DNA of 64,000 nucleotides, from positions 248,001 through 312,000 of the forward strand of contig CANEZP010000002.1 in the NCBI GenBank assembly GCA_947444305.1, written 5' to 3'. The position numbers and the translations under genes are program-made. This DNA comes from Pseudobdellovibrionaceae bacterium (GTDB taxonomy: Bacteria > Bdellovibrionota > Bdellovibrionia > Bdellovibrionales > UBA1609). Positions 8,770-18,404 of the stretch are shown here, one piece after another (the first letter of the stretch is position 1; the number at the start of each line of letters is the position of its first letter). The notes below the pieces were generated by a model. It saw only the letters and a program-made list of their open reading frames with translations. It did no database searches and had not been told where the DNA came from.

Positions 8770-9864
8770 TTACTTCAATAAAATTTCGTCCTCGATCGAA
8801 GGCGCGATCGGCCGGTCGGTCCGGTGCTCAACCGCGTTCGATAGGGCGCCGAGGGCGTCGACTTTGAATTCACCGCCGGCGGGCTTGCTGAAATCCAGTT
8901 TTGTCGCGACCGATTTTAGATCCGAACGCTTCATGATGACGTTGCCGAGTGCCGTCGCGATTTCCATAAGGAAATGCTTAGTGCTTTTGAAATTTTCTTT
9001 ACGCGAAAGGATGTCGCCCTTATTGATGAACGGTTTTACGTAGCCGATGAGATTGTTATTTTCAGACTTAACCTCCGCGAACATGTCGAGCGTGCCGCTG
9101 GTGAACGTGAAGGGCACAGTCTCGAGCAGAAACGGATTTGCCTGAACCAAATTGAAATCACGCATTTCTAAATCAAGATCCCAATCAAAGCTGTTCTTGG
9201 CCACCCGCGATTGCGCTACGCCTTTTACGTTCGCGTTCCGCTGGAGCCGCGATTGAAAGGTGGCGACCGTTTTCGTGTCCGCCTGCAGGGGCGAGACGTT
9301 ACTGATGCGCATTTGCATTTGGTCGAAAATCAAACGCTTCACTTCGGGCGCGTTCTTTTCGGCCGAAAATTCGAACGAAGAATCTTTGAGGACGATGCGC
9401 TCGACTCGCAAAGGGAAGAAGGTGGATTGTATGGTCTCGGCTTTTTCTTTCGCTTCTTGCTTTTCTTCCGGCGACTTCTCTTCTGATTTCTTTTTATTTT
9501 CGGCTACGACGGCTTTTATATTCGGCACGACGTCGGGATCAAACTTCATGCGCGCGTCGGTGATCTCAACGTCGGTGAGGATGGACCCACGGATGAGCTC
9601 GCGCCAGGCCAGCGAAACGTCGACGTCGGCGACGAAGAGAACATCGGCGTTGTCCTTGCGCCATTTAATATCGATATCTTGAAGCGCGTACGCCATTCGG
9701 AAGAAGCTGAGATCGATGTCGCCGATGTGCGCGGTAAATACTTTTGAATAATCAGCCAGGAATAAGTTCGCTTTTTTAAGCATGAAAATGGGAAGCGCTA
9801 TGCGCATCGCGATCAGCAGCGCAACGACGCCTACCAAAACGAGTTTCCATTTTCTTCTTATCAA
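8770..9864 (-). CDS. AsmA/DUF748-like inner-membrane-anchored protein
   Basis: The product is 364 residues from a TTG start. One N-terminal membrane helix (LVLVGVVALLIAMRIALPIFML) precedes a periplasmic part with a repetitive beta pattern and a Lys/Glu-rich coil near the middle (NKKKSEEKSPEEKQEAKEK). The opening layout (helix, then a IDLSFFRMAYALQDIDI segment) is typical of DUF748/AsmA-type bridge proteins involved in envelope lipid or outer-membrane homeostasis. TTG at 9864 is chosen because AAGGAGAG sits six bases upstream and the TTG overlaps the TGA of the preceding gene as TTGA. An ATG upstream at 9948 would lie inside that gene. A second protein of the same layout lies at 31615. Confidence 0.75.
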   Translation of the reverse strand: MIRRKWKLVLVGVVALLIAMRIALPIFMLKKANLFLADYSKVFTAHIGDIDLSFFRMAYALQDIDIKWRKDNADVLFVADVDVSLAWRELIRGSILTDVEITDARMKFDPDVVPNIKAVVAENKKKSEEKSPEEKQEAKEKAETIQSTFFPLRVERIVLKDSSFEFSAEKNAPEVKRLIFDQMQMRISNVSPLQADTKTVATFQSRLQRNANVKGVAQSRVAKNSFDWDLDLEMRDFNLVQANPFLLETVPFTFTSGTLDMFAEVKSENNNLIGYVKPFINKGDILSRKENFKSTKHFLMEIATALGNVIMKRSDLKSVATKLDFSKPAGGEFKVDALGALSNAVEHRTDRPIAPSIEDEILLK

Positions 9865-10697
9865 GCGGCTCTCCTTTTGTGTGAAGGAATCAGAATGGCG
9901 CTGACTTGCGCACCCACGAAGGTGATTAGGGTCGAATAGTAAACCCAAACCAAAAGCACGATCACGCTGCCGGCGGCGCCGTAGGCCGATCCGATGGCGC
10001 TGTTGCCGAGGTAAAGGCCGATGCCCTCCTTACCGATGACGAAGAGCACGGCGGTTAACACGCCACCGCGAAGCGCGCGCTTCCAAGATTGTTTGTGGTC
10101 GGGAAGGTAACGAAACGTGAGCCCGAAAAGGAAGATATAGAACGCCAGCGAAATGCATACGTTCACCAGCGCCGCGACCGAACGCACATTAGATTCGGCG
10201 GCGTTGATGAAAGAGGAAGCCGCCAGCGAAAGAATTAAAATAAGAATAAAGCAAAGGGCCACGCCCACGTGCACGATGCGCTCGCGAATGAAAACCCAGG
10301 TCGCGCGCATAAGGCCCGGTTTCGTTTGCACCTTAGGTTCAACTTCAAAGATGCGGTTGAGCGCCCCGCGAAGTTCACCGAAGATCATGCTTGCCGAAAG
10401 CAACAACGTGAACACACCGACCACGCTCGCGATTGACGTAAGATCGGGACGGGTCTTCGCGCTTTCGATGATCATATCGAAAGCCGAAGCGCCTTCTTCG
10501 CCAACGATGGTTTGTGCTTCGTTGATGAAATTAGTCTGGAGCTCGAGACTAAATTGACTGGAGATCGTGACGAAAAGGATGACGAGCGGGGCGAGGGACA
10601 GGGCGGTGTAAAACGCGAGCGAAGCGGCGAGCGTAGTGGTTTCATCCTTCGTGAATTTGGTGATGAAACTTTCGAAAAACTTAAGCGTCGCGGCCAT
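9861..10697 (-). CDS. YihY/BrkB family membrane protein
   Basis: The product is about 278 residues with five to six membrane segments and the hallmark early sequence LAASLAFYTALSLAPLVILF of the YihY (formerly RNase BN) family. Proteins of this family are inner-membrane and poorly understood; the nuclease annotation is obsolete. The ATG at 10697 (MAATLKFFESF) is preferred over an upstream in-frame ATG at 10760 because GGGAG precedes it and the extra residues do not resemble the family. It is translationally coupled to the AsmA-like gene by the TTGA overlap. The 168-base gap to the divergent gene at 10866 should hold promoters for both directions. Confidence 0.85.
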   Translation of the reverse strand: MAATLKFFESFITKFTKDETTTLAASLAFYTALSLAPLVILFVTISSQFSLELQTNFINEAQTIVGEEGASAFDMIIESAKTRPDLTSIASVVGVFTLLLSASMIFGELRGALNRIFEVEPKVQTKPGLMRATWVFIRERIVHVGVALCFILILILSLAASSFINAAESNVRSVAALVNVCISLAFYIFLFGLTFRYLPDHKQSWKRALRGGVLTAVLFVIGKEGIGLYLGNSAIGSAYGAAGSVIVLLVWVYYSTLITFVGAQVSAILIPSHKRRAA

Positions 10698-10865
10698 TTG
10701 AACTCCCGGTGATTTTGTAATGCACGTTGTATGCAAAGATGAGGTCACTAGACAACCCACGTCCGTTCGTTCCCCCGGCGGACCGTGTTAATAATACGTA
10801 CCCTAATTCCACCTTCAGGGTAACAAATTGGTACCCGAACTCGCCGCAGCTGGTACGCTCAAGCC

Positions 10866-11672
10866 ATGATTATTTTTGCGGCCGTGGCGGCCTATCTGAG
10901 TGGATACCTGCTTTCCGGCACGACGTGCTCGATCGCCAATAAGTCCTTCGCCGAAAAAGACGGTTTTAAGGTTGAGTACGTTGATTACAATCCACCGGCG
11001 CTCGTCGCGGGTTCGGCCACTATTTTCATCATGCCGCCGACGGGCGGGACGACGCCGATTGACCGCCGCTTTGCCACGGGCCTTTGCCGTGAGGGGCGTC
11101 ACGTATTGATCGTGGAAGATTGGAGCACTTCCGAAGAGAAAGGCGCAATCGATTTTAATCTGCACAATCGTCTCTTCGGCCGCGCGAATCGTGCGCTCAC
11201 TTTGTTGGCGGCCCGTCATCCGGGACCGCTGCACATGCTCGGCACTTCGTTGGGGGCGCTCTTTTCGATTTCGGCCCTCGCGCGAATTCCGCAGGTCGAG
11301 AAAGCGGTGCTTATCGTAGGCGGGATACCCTTTACCGAAGTCATCGTCGGCTCCGACACGATGGGCATGAACTACCTAAGGGAAAAGCGTAAGGAGAAAT
11401 TCGGCGTAAAGGGCAAAGAGGACTACCTCGCGCGCCTGAACGAGGTGTTTGAGTGGAACGATTTGGACAAGCTCACCCCCGAGCTGATGAAAGACAAACA
11501 ATTTTTATTGGTTATAGGCTTGGCCGACGACGGTGTGCCGACGCGGAACCAATTATTATTGGCCGAGCGCTTCCCGCAAGCCGAAATTATCCGGCATGAC
11601 TCCGATCACTTCGCGACGATCGTGAAATCGTTCGTTATCGATTACACGGCCATCAAGAAATTCATTAAATAG
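10866..11672 (+). CDS. Alpha/beta hydrolase-fold protein
   Basis: The 268-residue protein carries a nucleophile elbow GTSLGA with Ser128. A late Asp in VIGLADDGVP and His in DSDHFATIV complete a plausible catalytic triad. A short hydrophobic N-terminus (MIIFAAVAAYLSGYLLSG) may anchor or export it. The substrate cannot be predicted. There is no obvious ribosome-binding site. The nearest strong contrast is with lysophospholipases and other serine esterases of the same fold. Confidence 0.75.
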   Translation: MIIFAAVAAYLSGYLLSGTTCSIANKSFAEKDGFKVEYVDYNPPALVAGSATIFIMPPTGGTTPIDRRFATGLCREGRHVLIVEDWSTSEEKGAIDFNLHNRLFGRANRALTLLAARHPGPLHMLGTSLGALFSISALARIPQVEKAVLIVGGIPFTEVIVGSDTMGMNYLREKRKEKFGVKGKEDYLARLNEVFEWNDLDKLTPELMKDKQFLLVIGLADDGVPTRNQLLLAERFPQAEIIRHDSDHFATIVKSFVIDYTAIKKFIK

Positions 11673-11742
11673 TTTGCGGGCCGGGCGCGCCTCATCTATG
11701 CCGTAGTTTCTCAAAAAATTAAATATCAAAAGGGGTACCGCG

Positions 11743-12249
11743 ATGAAGGCTCTTTCGGCGTTGATGGTTTTATCGTCTTTGTTTTCAAACTCGGTTGTTG
11801 CCGCGCCGAGGTTGGTCGGCATCAGCATCGACGGGGTGGCCGCCGGTTCGATCGTCATCAAGGAAAGTGAACGAGCCCTTTACCTCAAAGTCGACGAGCG
11901 GTCCGCGCTGCGCTACGCAGTCGCCACGCCCAAAGAAACCATGCGCTGGTCAGGCCCGGCAAAAGTGATCGCGAAGGATTTACGACCCGCGTGGTCGCCG
12001 CCCGCGATCGTCAAACGGGCGAAGCCGGGAATTCCAAACTACATCGCCGGTGGTGCGCCGAACAATCCGATGGGCGCCGCCGCTATTTCGCTCGACCGCA
12101 CCGAGATCGCCATTCACGGTACCGCCGCGAGCATGCGCGGCTCCATCGGGACGGCCGCTTCGTTCGGCTGCATCCGCATGTTTGATGAAGACGTCTTGGA
12201 TTTGTTCGAACGCGTTCACGTCGGCACTTACGTTTACATGATGCCCTAA
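11743..12249 (+). CDS. Exported L,D-transpeptidase (YkuD family)
   Basis: A 168-residue protein has a signal peptide (1-20) and a YkuD catalytic domain. The diagnostic residues are His125 in IHGTAAS and Cys143 in SFGCIRM, spaced as in the family signature. Such enzymes make 3-3 peptidoglycan crosslinks or attach proteins or lipoproteins to murein; Bdellovibrio-type bacteria carry many and use them during growth inside prey (established for that group, not shown here). AAAAGGGG precedes the ATG. A perfect loopless palindrome CCTAACGTTAGG overlaps the stop codon. Confidence 0.9.
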   Translation: MKALSALMVLSSLFSNSVVAAPRLVGISIDGVAAGSIVIKESERALYLKVDERSALRYAVATPKETMRWSGPAKVIAKDLRPAWSPPAIVKRAKPGIPNYIAGGAPNNPMGAAAISLDRTEIAIHGTAASMRGSIGTAASFGCIRMFDEDVLDLFERVHVGTYVYMMP

Positions 12250-12425
12250 CGTTAGGCGCGGGTGGGCGGGGAGCCTGGGCGTTCGCGAAATGAACACGCG
12301 GGGTTTTCCGGCACCCGGTCCTAGACCTATAACGAATTTACCCTCACCACGTACATAATTCAATTTGGCCCCTAATGTGCAAAACGTAGCCGTACAACTC
12401 GGTTACCAATTTAGGGGGGTCACCA

Positions 12426-12743
12426 ATGAAGTCTTTAGTAACAGCACTCGCGCTGACGTTCGGATTCGCATCTGCCTCGGCTTTCGCCGGCGCCACGCAC
12501 ACGCACATTAACTCACGCACGATGTCCTGCGCGGCCGTGCAAAACGCCGTCAGCGTGAACGGTGCGGTTATCCTGCATTACGGCAACGGACTTTACGAGC
12601 GGGTCGTCGCGCACGGTGGTTACTGTGATCACGCTTCGGACGAGGTTGCCGAGGCGTTTTGGGCACCGGCCGCCGATGACGGCCAATGCTTCGCCGGCTA
12701 CGTTTGCGAACCGTCGAGCGGTCGCGGCGGCGGCGGAAATTAA
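12426..12743 (+). CDS. Small Cys-containing exported protein
   Basis: A 105-residue product has a clear signal peptide (MKSLVTALALTFGFASASAFAG), four Cys and a Gly-rich tail (SGRGGGGN). A strong AGGGGGG lies upstream of the ATG. The family is not recognised. It probably acts in the periplasm or outside the cell. Confidence 0.7.
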   Translation: MKSLVTALALTFGFASASAFAGATHTHINSRTMSCAAVQNAVSVNGAVILHYGNGLYERVVAHGGYCDHASDEVAEAFWAPAADDGQCFAGYVCEPSSGRGGGGN

Positions 12744-12746
12744 TCT

Positions 12747-14888
12747 TTAATCGTTTGTTTTAATCCAGCGGCGTAGCGTGACCACCATTTGTTCACGCGT
12801 GAACGGCTTCGTCATGTAGTCGTTCATGCCCGCCTGGGTACACCGATCCCGGTCGTCGGCCATCGCGCTCGCGGTAAGCGCGACGATCGGAATCTTAGAG
12901 TTCTCGCCGCGTATTCTACGTGTCGCTTCGTAGCCGTCCATGTCGGGCATGTGACAGTCCATCAGAATAAGATCAAAACTTTTACTGCGCGATACTTCGA
13001 GTGCTTCGTGCCCGTTCGCAACCGTTTGTACGTCGACGCCGAGCTGCTTTAGATGTTCGCGCGCAACCATCTGGTTGACCATGTTGTCTTCGGCCACCAG
13101 CACGCGAACGCTCCTGCCGAAACGTAAGGGTTTATTGCTTTGAGGGTCTTGCGCGGTTGCTTCGATATTTTTCGTGCTAAGCGGAAGCTTGAGCGTAAAC
13201 CAAAACGTCGAGCCTTTTTGATCACGGCTTTCGACCCCGATGCGGCCGCCCATGAGGTCGACCATGCTCCGGCAAATTGAGAGTCCAAGCCCCGTGCCGC
13301 CGAACTTCCGCGAAGTAGAACTGTCGGCCTGAACGAAGGCTTGAAAGAGGCGGCCGATCTGTTCGCGGGTGAGTCCGATGCCCGAATCTGTGACGCTAAA
13401 TTTTAACTCAACGGAATTGGCGCCCGCCGCGGTCTTTTCGACGCGTACGTCGACCGAACCGCTCGTCGTAAACTTAATCGCGTTCGAAATTAAATTCAGC
13501 AAGACTTGACCGATGCGGCCCGGGTCGCCGATCACGGCCAACGGCAGTTGCGGATCAAAGGTGAGGGTGAGCGGTAATTTCTTTTCTTCCGCGTTCGCGC
13601 GCAGCAAGTTGACCTGCACTTCAACGGCCGAGCGAAGATTGAAATCGACCTTTTCGATTTCGATACGACCGGCTTCGATCTTCGAAAAATCCAGGATGTC
13701 ATTAATGATGGTGAGTAGTCCGTTGCTGGATGTACGCAGCGTATTCAAATAACCGGCCTGGTGTGCATCGAGGGGCGTGTCATTAAGCAAATCGGCGATG
13801 CCGATGATCCCGTTAAGCGGCGTGCGGATTTCGTGGCTCATCCGCGCAAGGAATTCCGCTTTTACGCCGGCCGCCCGCTCGGCTTTCAGGCGCGCCTCGA
13901 TCAATTCATCGCGTAGGGCCGCCTCGCTACGTTCGCGTTCGATCGCGGCTGCACGCTCGGCAAGCAGTCGCGCGCTCTCTTTTTCTTTGGCCACAACAGA
14001 AGATTCGGCCCGCGCGCGTTCTTCCTCGGCGGTGTGTAGCATTTCATAATTTCGCAAAACCATAACGACGAAAAATAGCGTACTGCCGATGACCCTGAGT
14101 AAAACGCCGAAATCCTCGTCGTAAAAACCGGCTTCGCGACCTAAGGTTTCCGCGTACGTTACCGCGGGGGGAACGACCAGCGCGGCCACGATCAAGCGGC
14201 GTGATGAAAGACCACTTTGCGTTTGGGAAAAAATAATCCGCAGAATGCCTTCGCGTTTGTGCAACGATAAGTAGCCGACGGTGAGTACCACGAAGCTAAA
14301 GGCGGTATGCAGGGCGATGCGCGTGTGCGAGGCGACGCCGAAGGACGTTTGAATCCCGAGCGCGTAACTTACGATGGATTGGAACGAGATAAGCGCCACG
14401 ATAAAATATAGCGACTGCGCGAGCCGAAAGCGTTTACGGCCGGCAATCAAATAAAAATGGTTGGCGGCGCCCATGAGTACTAAAGCGATCGCGGTGATCG
14501 GTGCGAGCCGGCCGGGCGGGTAAGTCGCGCCGGGCGGAAGCGGATCGGTGTATACCAATTCGTCGATGCCTAGATTAAAAGCGAGAACATATTCCGCGAG
14601 CGTGAGGATCCCGATAATCAATCCTAACGTATTCAGGAAGGTGACTGAGAGCCGTGCCCGCTTGTCATCGGGCTGGCTCGCGCCGACCGCGACTAAACCC
14701 ACGGCAAACGCGATTAAGCCTATCGCCGTGTTGACCTTCATGGAGATGTAACCCGGTAGAATTGTTTTTAATGACGTAATATCGAGATGCCAGCCGGCGA
14801 CGACCGCCAGGCCGATGATAATGACAAAACTTCCGCTAATTAAAGCGACCGCGCGCGAATCGGCGGGCCGCTGATCTTTGTTTAACAT
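12747..14888 (-). CDS. Hybrid sensor histidine kinase with receiver domain
   Basis: The product is 713 residues. The N-terminal ~275 residues contain about eight membrane segments forming a membrane sensor without a recognisable periplasmic domain. A long coiled coil (about 285-345, [17 protein letters not shown] and onward) leads to HisKA with His352 in [12 protein letters not shown]. The HATPase domain carries [18 protein letters not shown] and [10 protein letters not shown] receiver domain lies at the C-terminus with Asp644 in [12 protein letters not shown]. No HPt partner is adjacent; the HPt protein at 48558 is the only one in the window and could be shared. It converges with the small gene at 12426. 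Confidence 0.93.
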   Translation of the reverse strand: MLNKDQRPADSRAVALISGSFVIIIGLAVVAGWHLDITSLKTILPGYISMKVNTAIGLIAFAVGLVAVGASQPDDKRARLSVTFLNTLGLIIGILTLAEYVLAFNLGIDELVYTDPLPPGATYPPGRLAPITAIALVLMGAANHFYLIAGRKRFRLAQSLYFIVALISFQSIVSYALGIQTSFGVASHTRIALHTAFSFVVLTVGYLSLHKREGILRIIFSQTQSGLSSRRLIVAALVVPPAVTYAETLGREAGFYDEDFGVLLRVIGSTLFFVVMVLRNYEMLHTAEEERARAESSVVAKEKESARLLAERAAAIERERSEAALRDELIEARLKAERAAGVKAEFLARMSHEIRTPLNGIIGIADLLNDTPLDAHQAGYLNTLRTSSNGLLTIINDILDFSKIEAGRIEIEKVDFNLRSAVEVQVNLLRANAEEKKLPLTLTFDPQLPLAVIGDPGRIGQVLLNLISNAIKFTTSGSVDVRVEKTAAGANSVELKFSVTDSGIGLTREQIGRLFQAFVQADSSTSRKFGGTGLGLSICRSMVDLMGGRIGVESRDQKGSTFWFTLKLPLSTKNIEATAQDPQSNKPLRFGRSVRVLVAEDNMVNQMVAREHLKQLGVDVQTVANGHEALEVSRSKSFDLILMDCHMPDMDGYEATRRIRGENSKIPIVALTASAMADDRDRCTQAGMNDYMTKPFTREQMVVTLRRWIKTND

Positions 14889-14906
14889 TAAACAATTTTG
14901 GTTGTA

Positions 14907-15269
14907 CTACTGAGCGTCGTCAATCCACTTTTCAATTTGCTGGATTTCGGCAATTCCTAACGAGCCGCCGGTCGGCATGGACTTAGGTCCTCCGCCCTGC
15001 GTGCTGCCCGCGAGGCGAAAGTAGATCGCACTGTTCGCGGCGTCGCCGAGCTTCAAGACACCCGCGGTGACCATCTGCTCTTCGGACAAGGTGTGATAGA
15101 CGTGACAGTTGGCGCAGTTCTGGCGCAGTATCGCGCGCACGGCCGCGAAGCCGGGATGGCCGCCGATGTTCGAATAGGTATCGGCGTCCTGCGAGTTCGA
15201 GTTTTCGGACTGCACGCAGGAAACCGAGCCGGCCATCAGAATGAAAAGCGAGAATAGAACCTTGCGCAT
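14907..15269 (-). CDS. Cytochrome c-type lipoprotein
   Basis: A lipoprotein signal (LMAGSVSC, lipidated Cys18) precedes a small domain with one heme c site C52-A-N-C55-H56. A candidate distal Met lies in GPKSMPTGG near residue 102. The size and layout fit a monoheme class I-like cytochrome anchored to a membrane from the periplasm. Its ATG overlaps the stop of the YceI-like gene upstream (TAATG), so the two are co-translated. Together with the divergent heme-barrel gene at 15853 it suggests a small periplasmic electron-transfer set; the electron donor is unknown. Confidence 0.85.
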   Translation of the reverse strand: MRKVLFSLFILMAGSVSCVQSENSNSQDADTYSNIGGHPGFAAVRAILRQNCANCHVYHTLSEEQMVTAGVLKLGDAANSAIYFRLAGSTQGGGPKSMPTGGSLGIAEIQQIEKWIDDAQ

Positions 15270-15796
15270 TATTTCTTCTTAGCGCTCGCGGTCGCACGTT
15301 TAGCTTCCGACAACGGCAGTTCGATACGGACTTTCACTTCGTCCTTCACGCCGACGGCCATGTAACGGACACCTTTGATATCGAGATCGGTCAACTTCAT
15401 CGGGAATTCGGCCTTCAGCGTATTTCCTTCCACGACGTAAGTCCCGGTCACTTCAGTTTTTTTACCGCTGACTTCCAAAGTCGCCGTGCCTTTTCCGTCT
15501 TTGCCGGAGGCTTTGATCAACTTCGCTTGCGGGAACTTCTCAACGCGCAAATGTTCTTTGGTGTGTTTATCGCGAAGGGTGATGCCGGTCGTAAGGCTCT
15601 TCATGTCGATGACGACGTTCTCGGCTTCGATGCCGTCGGCGGTGCGATGGGCGGTACCGCTCACTTTTTTCGTTTCAGCCTTGAAGCTTCCGGCGGGGCT
15701 AAGTCCGATATCAATTTGCAGATTATTTGCGAGTGCGGACTGGCCGGCGACTAAAGTCGAAAAGATGATAAACGAAAACAAAGTACGATTCCCCAT
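15269..15796 (-). CDS. YceI family periplasmic protein
   Basis: A signal peptide is followed by a YceI-type lipocalin-like beta barrel. The family pattern is visible: an N-terminal (S)GTAHRTADGIEAENVVIDMKS stretch, the LRDKHTKEHLRVEKFPQAKL block, and an alternating-strand ending. YceI proteins bind isoprenoid lipids such as quinones and often sit beside cytochromes, which matches the cytochrome lipoprotein directly downstream. The ATG at 15796 with GGAG just upstream is preferred; two in-frame ATGs further up (15808 and 15823) would lengthen the signal peptide. A Lys-rich tail closes the protein. Confidence 0.85.
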   Translation of the reverse strand: MGNRTLFSFIIFSTLVAGQSALANNLQIDIGLSPAGSFKAETKKVSGTAHRTADGIEAENVVIDMKSLTTGITLRDKHTKEHLRVEKFPQAKLIKASGKDGKGTATLEVSGKKTEVTGTYVVEGNTLKAEFPMKLTDLDIKGVRYMAVGVKDEVKVRIELPLSEAKRATASAKKK

Positions 15797-15852
15797 GTGT
15801 CTCCCCATTAAACGTTGATTCAATTATTAATTGTAGCTACGCTTTTTAGAAT

Positions 15853-17004
15853 ATGCCATTTTTTTACCTCATCCTCGCTTTGCTTGTTCCAAAATTGGCC
15901 TGGGCCTATCCTGAATTTATCGGCTATAAGTACAGCGCGTGTCTGACGTGTCACTATAATGGCCAGGGTAACGGCGCACTAAACGACTATGGTCGGGCGC
16001 TCTGGGCCGCCGAAATTTCTTCGCGAAAACTCGCCGGAAGTAAGACCGACGAACAGCTTGGTGAGCAGTCCGGTTTTTTACCGGGACGATTACCGAAGTG
16101 GTTAAAGCCTGGAATAAAAGCTCGAAACCTAGCCTATCGTCCTAACCCCGGCGGCGAAGGTGAGTGGCGTTTCATTTTGATGCAAGCGGAAATCAACGCC
16201 GCGATTCTCTTCGATCAAGATCAAAAAAATATCTTCGTCATATCTTACGGACACGCGCCGATTCCGAATCGTTTGGTAGGGCAGCCCGCCGCCGCCGACA
16301 CAAAAGAATGGATTTCGCGCGAACATTATTTTCGCCACCAATGGTCCGAGAAGATGTGGATTTACGCGGGCATGATGGACAAGGTGTACGGTCTTCGTAT
16401 TTCTAATCACACGGCGTACAGCCGAGCGCGCTTAGGTCTCGCGCAGAACGATCAAACGCACGGACTCGTCCTGCACTACATCGATCCCAAGTGGGAGTGG
16501 ACCAATCACCTCTTCGCCGGAAACATGTTCCAAGACGGTGACGTTCGCCAAATGGGTGCGTCGACGATGTTCGAGTACGAAATTGCGGAGGCGTGGCGCT
16601 TAGGGGTGTCGGGTCTTTTCTCGCAAAACAAATACGTCTCGAACCGCCGCTTCGGTGTGCACAGCAAAACCGGTTTGGGCTACGGTTCGTCGCTACTCTT
16701 CGAAACCGGCATCGTGAGCGATAAACCAAAATCTGGCGACGCGCGCATGGGTTACTACGTATTTTCCGAAGCGCAACAGCGGGTCGTGCGCGGCTACCAC
16801 GCCTTTGTTTCCGGGCAAATGTTTAAAGACGATATGGTTTCGGGCCGCCCCGATCTCTTGAAAACAAGTTTCGGTATGCTCGCTTTTCCGGGGCTCCGGT
16901 CTGAACTCCGCGTTGAACTTGAAAATACGAGACAATTAAACACGAGCGCCAACGTGACTAAAGAAGGCTGGGGCCTGCTCGCGCAAATACATCTCTCGCT
17001 GTAA
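15853..17004 (+). CDS. Predicted outer-membrane barrel with N-terminal heme c motif
   Basis: A 383-residue product has a signal peptide (to AWA18), and almost at once a heme c motif C30-L-T-C33-H34 in a segment like a short cytochrome (YKYSACLTCHYNGQGNGALNDYGR). The remaining ~300 residues alternate polar and aromatic/hydrophobic residues in strand-length blocks and end in a hydrophobic LLAQIHLSL, as outer-membrane barrels do. That makes it a possible porin-cytochrome fusion able to bring electrons to or through the outer membrane. The barrel reading is inference from pattern. It diverges from the YceI/cytochrome pair across a 56-base gap and is followed nine bases later by another barrel-like gene. 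Confidence 0.7.
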   Translation: MPFFYLILALLVPKLAWAYPEFIGYKYSACLTCHYNGQGNGALNDYGRALWAAEISSRKLAGSKTDEQLGEQSGFLPGRLPKWLKPGIKARNLAYRPNPGGEGEWRFILMQAEINAAILFDQDQKNIFVISYGHAPIPNRLVGQPAAADTKEWISREHYFRHQWSEKMWIYAGMMDKVYGLRISNHTAYSRARLGLAQNDQTHGLVLHYIDPKWEWTNHLFAGNMFQDGDVRQMGASTMFEYEIAEAWRLGVSGLFSQNKYVSNRRFGVHSKTGLGYGSSLLFETGIVSDKPKSGDARMGYYVFSEAQQRVVRGYHAFVSGQMFKDDMVSGRPDLLKTSFGMLAFPGLRSELRVELENTRQLNTSANVTKEGWGLLAQIHLSL

Positions 17005-17013
17005 ACGGGGAAC

Positions 17014-17697
17014 ATGAGATTGATTCAAAAAATTCTTTTACTGTGTTTCATTTTTAGCGGGCCGGCCTTCGCGCAAAAAACGGCGAAGCGTAGACCCGCA
17101 AACGCCGCCGCACCGGCCGCATCGGCTTCCGCAGCCGCGACGGCGACGACCAAACCCGCGCGCCCGGCCCGGCCACCGGCCCCGAACCAATTGCAAATGC
17201 GCATCGGTCCTTCCATTTGGCAGGAGAACATCAAAGTCAGCAACGGCACCTCCAAAGGCAACATGGAGACGCAGTCGCAAGGACTCCTCGGCAGTTTCGC
17301 CTACCTCATCCCGAGTTCTAATCGCGCATGGTTGCAGCACTACTCGGCGGATTTTGGTTTCGGCGCGATCAAAGGTAAGGGTCGTTCGGCCGCGGTGCCC
17401 GACGAATTGAAAGGCCAGTTGTGGCTCGTCGGCGGCTTCACGCCCGGCTTGATTTACCGGACTTCACCGATCTCGGCGGTGGGTCTACTCATGCCCTTTT
17501 CGTACCGGATGATCAAATATGAACTTAAAGGCGGAAGCTCGTTCAATCCCGACAACGACAGTTCATTCTCGGTCGGCGCGACGGGTGCTTACATCAATCA
17601 GATGTCCAAAAATAACTATCTGTATTTGTCGGTGACCTACCACGTGCTCTGGGCCGCGACGGCTTGGAATATCTCGTGGCAGTACAAATTGTTCTAG
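17014..17697 (+). CDS. Predicted outer-membrane beta-barrel protein
   Basis: A 227-residue product has a signal peptide (to AFA20), an Ala/Thr/Pro-rich linker (about 25-58), then about 165 residues of alternating pattern. It ends in the aromatic C-terminus NISWQYKLF expected of an outer-membrane barrel recognised by the Bam machinery. It starts 9 bases after the heme-barrel gene with GGGGAA upstream, so the pair is probably one operon. The substrate and role are unknown. Its 3' end overlaps the convergent gene at 17694 by four bases. Confidence 0.72.
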   Translation: MRLIQKILLLCFIFSGPAFAQKTAKRRPANAAAPAASASAAATATTKPARPARPPAPNQLQMRIGPSIWQENIKVSNGTSKGNMETQSQGLLGSFAYLIPSSNRAWLQHYSADFGFGAIKGKGRSAAVPDELKGQLWLVGGFTPGLIYRTSPISAVGLLMPFSYRMIKYELKGGSSFNPDNDSSFSVGATGAYINQMSKNNYLYLSVTYHVLWAATAWNISWQYKLF

Positions 17698-18404
17698 GGT
17701 TTAACGGGCTTCAAAGTTTTCAAGAGAGCCAAGCAATCCGGGATCGGCGTCTTGTCGGGTTCCGGCGCGTAGCCGGGTAGGCCCGTCGCGAGTTCACTTT
17801 TTGCGAACACGTAAGCGATGTCCACGGCCTGCGTAAAATCGGCATCCGTTTCGCCGATGTTGACGTACTTTCTAAAAAAATCAGCCCAGAAAAATTCGGC
17901 AAAATGAATCTTCGACTTATGAAAACCGCCGGCGCGTCTTAAGTACGAGGCTAAGCTGCGGTAAGGATCATCCGTCATTTGTTGCAGATTGCGCGGCAGA
18001 AGAAACGGCGGCAGCGGCCCACGGCCGTGCGCGAAAAGGTAGGTAAAACCCTTTTGCTCAAGTTTTTGCCAAAACTCCGGCAGTTCGAGATGCGAATAGT
18101 CTTTTAGGATTTTTACGCAAACTTTTTTGATTCCCAGGTTTAAGGCCGCGCGGCCAAAGTGGTGGCCGTCGGTTGCGTAGAATTCACCACCCAGACCCAG
18201 AACGCCTTCGATCGGGTGTTCCTTAATGTAACCTCTCAGGTCCGAGGGGCTCTTTGCGCTCAGCTTGGCTTCTTTGTGAGCGACTTCACGCAAGCCCAGG
18301 GTAAATTGCGTCGGGCGGATGGCTTCGACATTCATACCGCAAACTAAGGCGTAAGCGCCCGGTCCGGGAAGTAGAAAGAGAAGCAAAGTTAGGATTTTGG
18401 TCAC
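17694..18404 (-). CDS. Exported ParB-like (ParBc_2) domain protein
   Basis: A 236-residue product has a signal peptide (ILTLLLFLLPGPGAYA) and a mature domain matching the ParB-like family known as ParBc_2. It shows IRPTQFTLGLREVAHKEAKL at the start, GGEFYATDGHHFGRAAL in the middle, and a C-terminal region with the remaining helical part. The family is of uncertain activity, and members are often exported. The DGHH segment probably corresponds to the ParB-type nucleotide-binding loop. It overlaps the convergent barrel gene at its end and is not obviously linked to the tRNA downstream on the other strand. Confidence 0.75.
   Translation of the reverse strand: MTKILTLLLFLLPGPGAYALVCGMNVEAIRPTQFTLGLREVAHKEAKLSAKSPSDLRGYIKEHPIEGVLGLGGEFYATDGHHFGRAALNLGIKKVCVKILKDYSHLELPEFWQKLEQKGFTYLFAHGRGPLPPFLLPRNLQQMTDDPYRSLASYLRRAGGFHKSKIHFAEFFWADFFRKYVNIGETDADFTQAVDIAYVFAKSELATGLPGYAPEPDKTPIPDCLALLKTLKPVKP

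Noticed and set aside
8770-9948. ATG start at 9948 for the AsmA-like gene.
   Set aside because: It lies inside the YihY gene and adds residues ahead of the membrane helix; TTG 9864 has a good ribosome-binding site and a TTGA overlap.
10799-10822. TACCCT...AGGGTA inverted repeat between the YihY and hydrolase genes.
   Set aside because: Six-base arms around a 12-base loop are expected by chance in a gap of this size; no supporting second copy.
12245-12256. Perfect palindrome CCTAACGTTAGG at the end of the L,D-transpeptidase gene.
   Set aside because: It has no loop, no T-run and overlaps the stop codon; too short to claim an operator.
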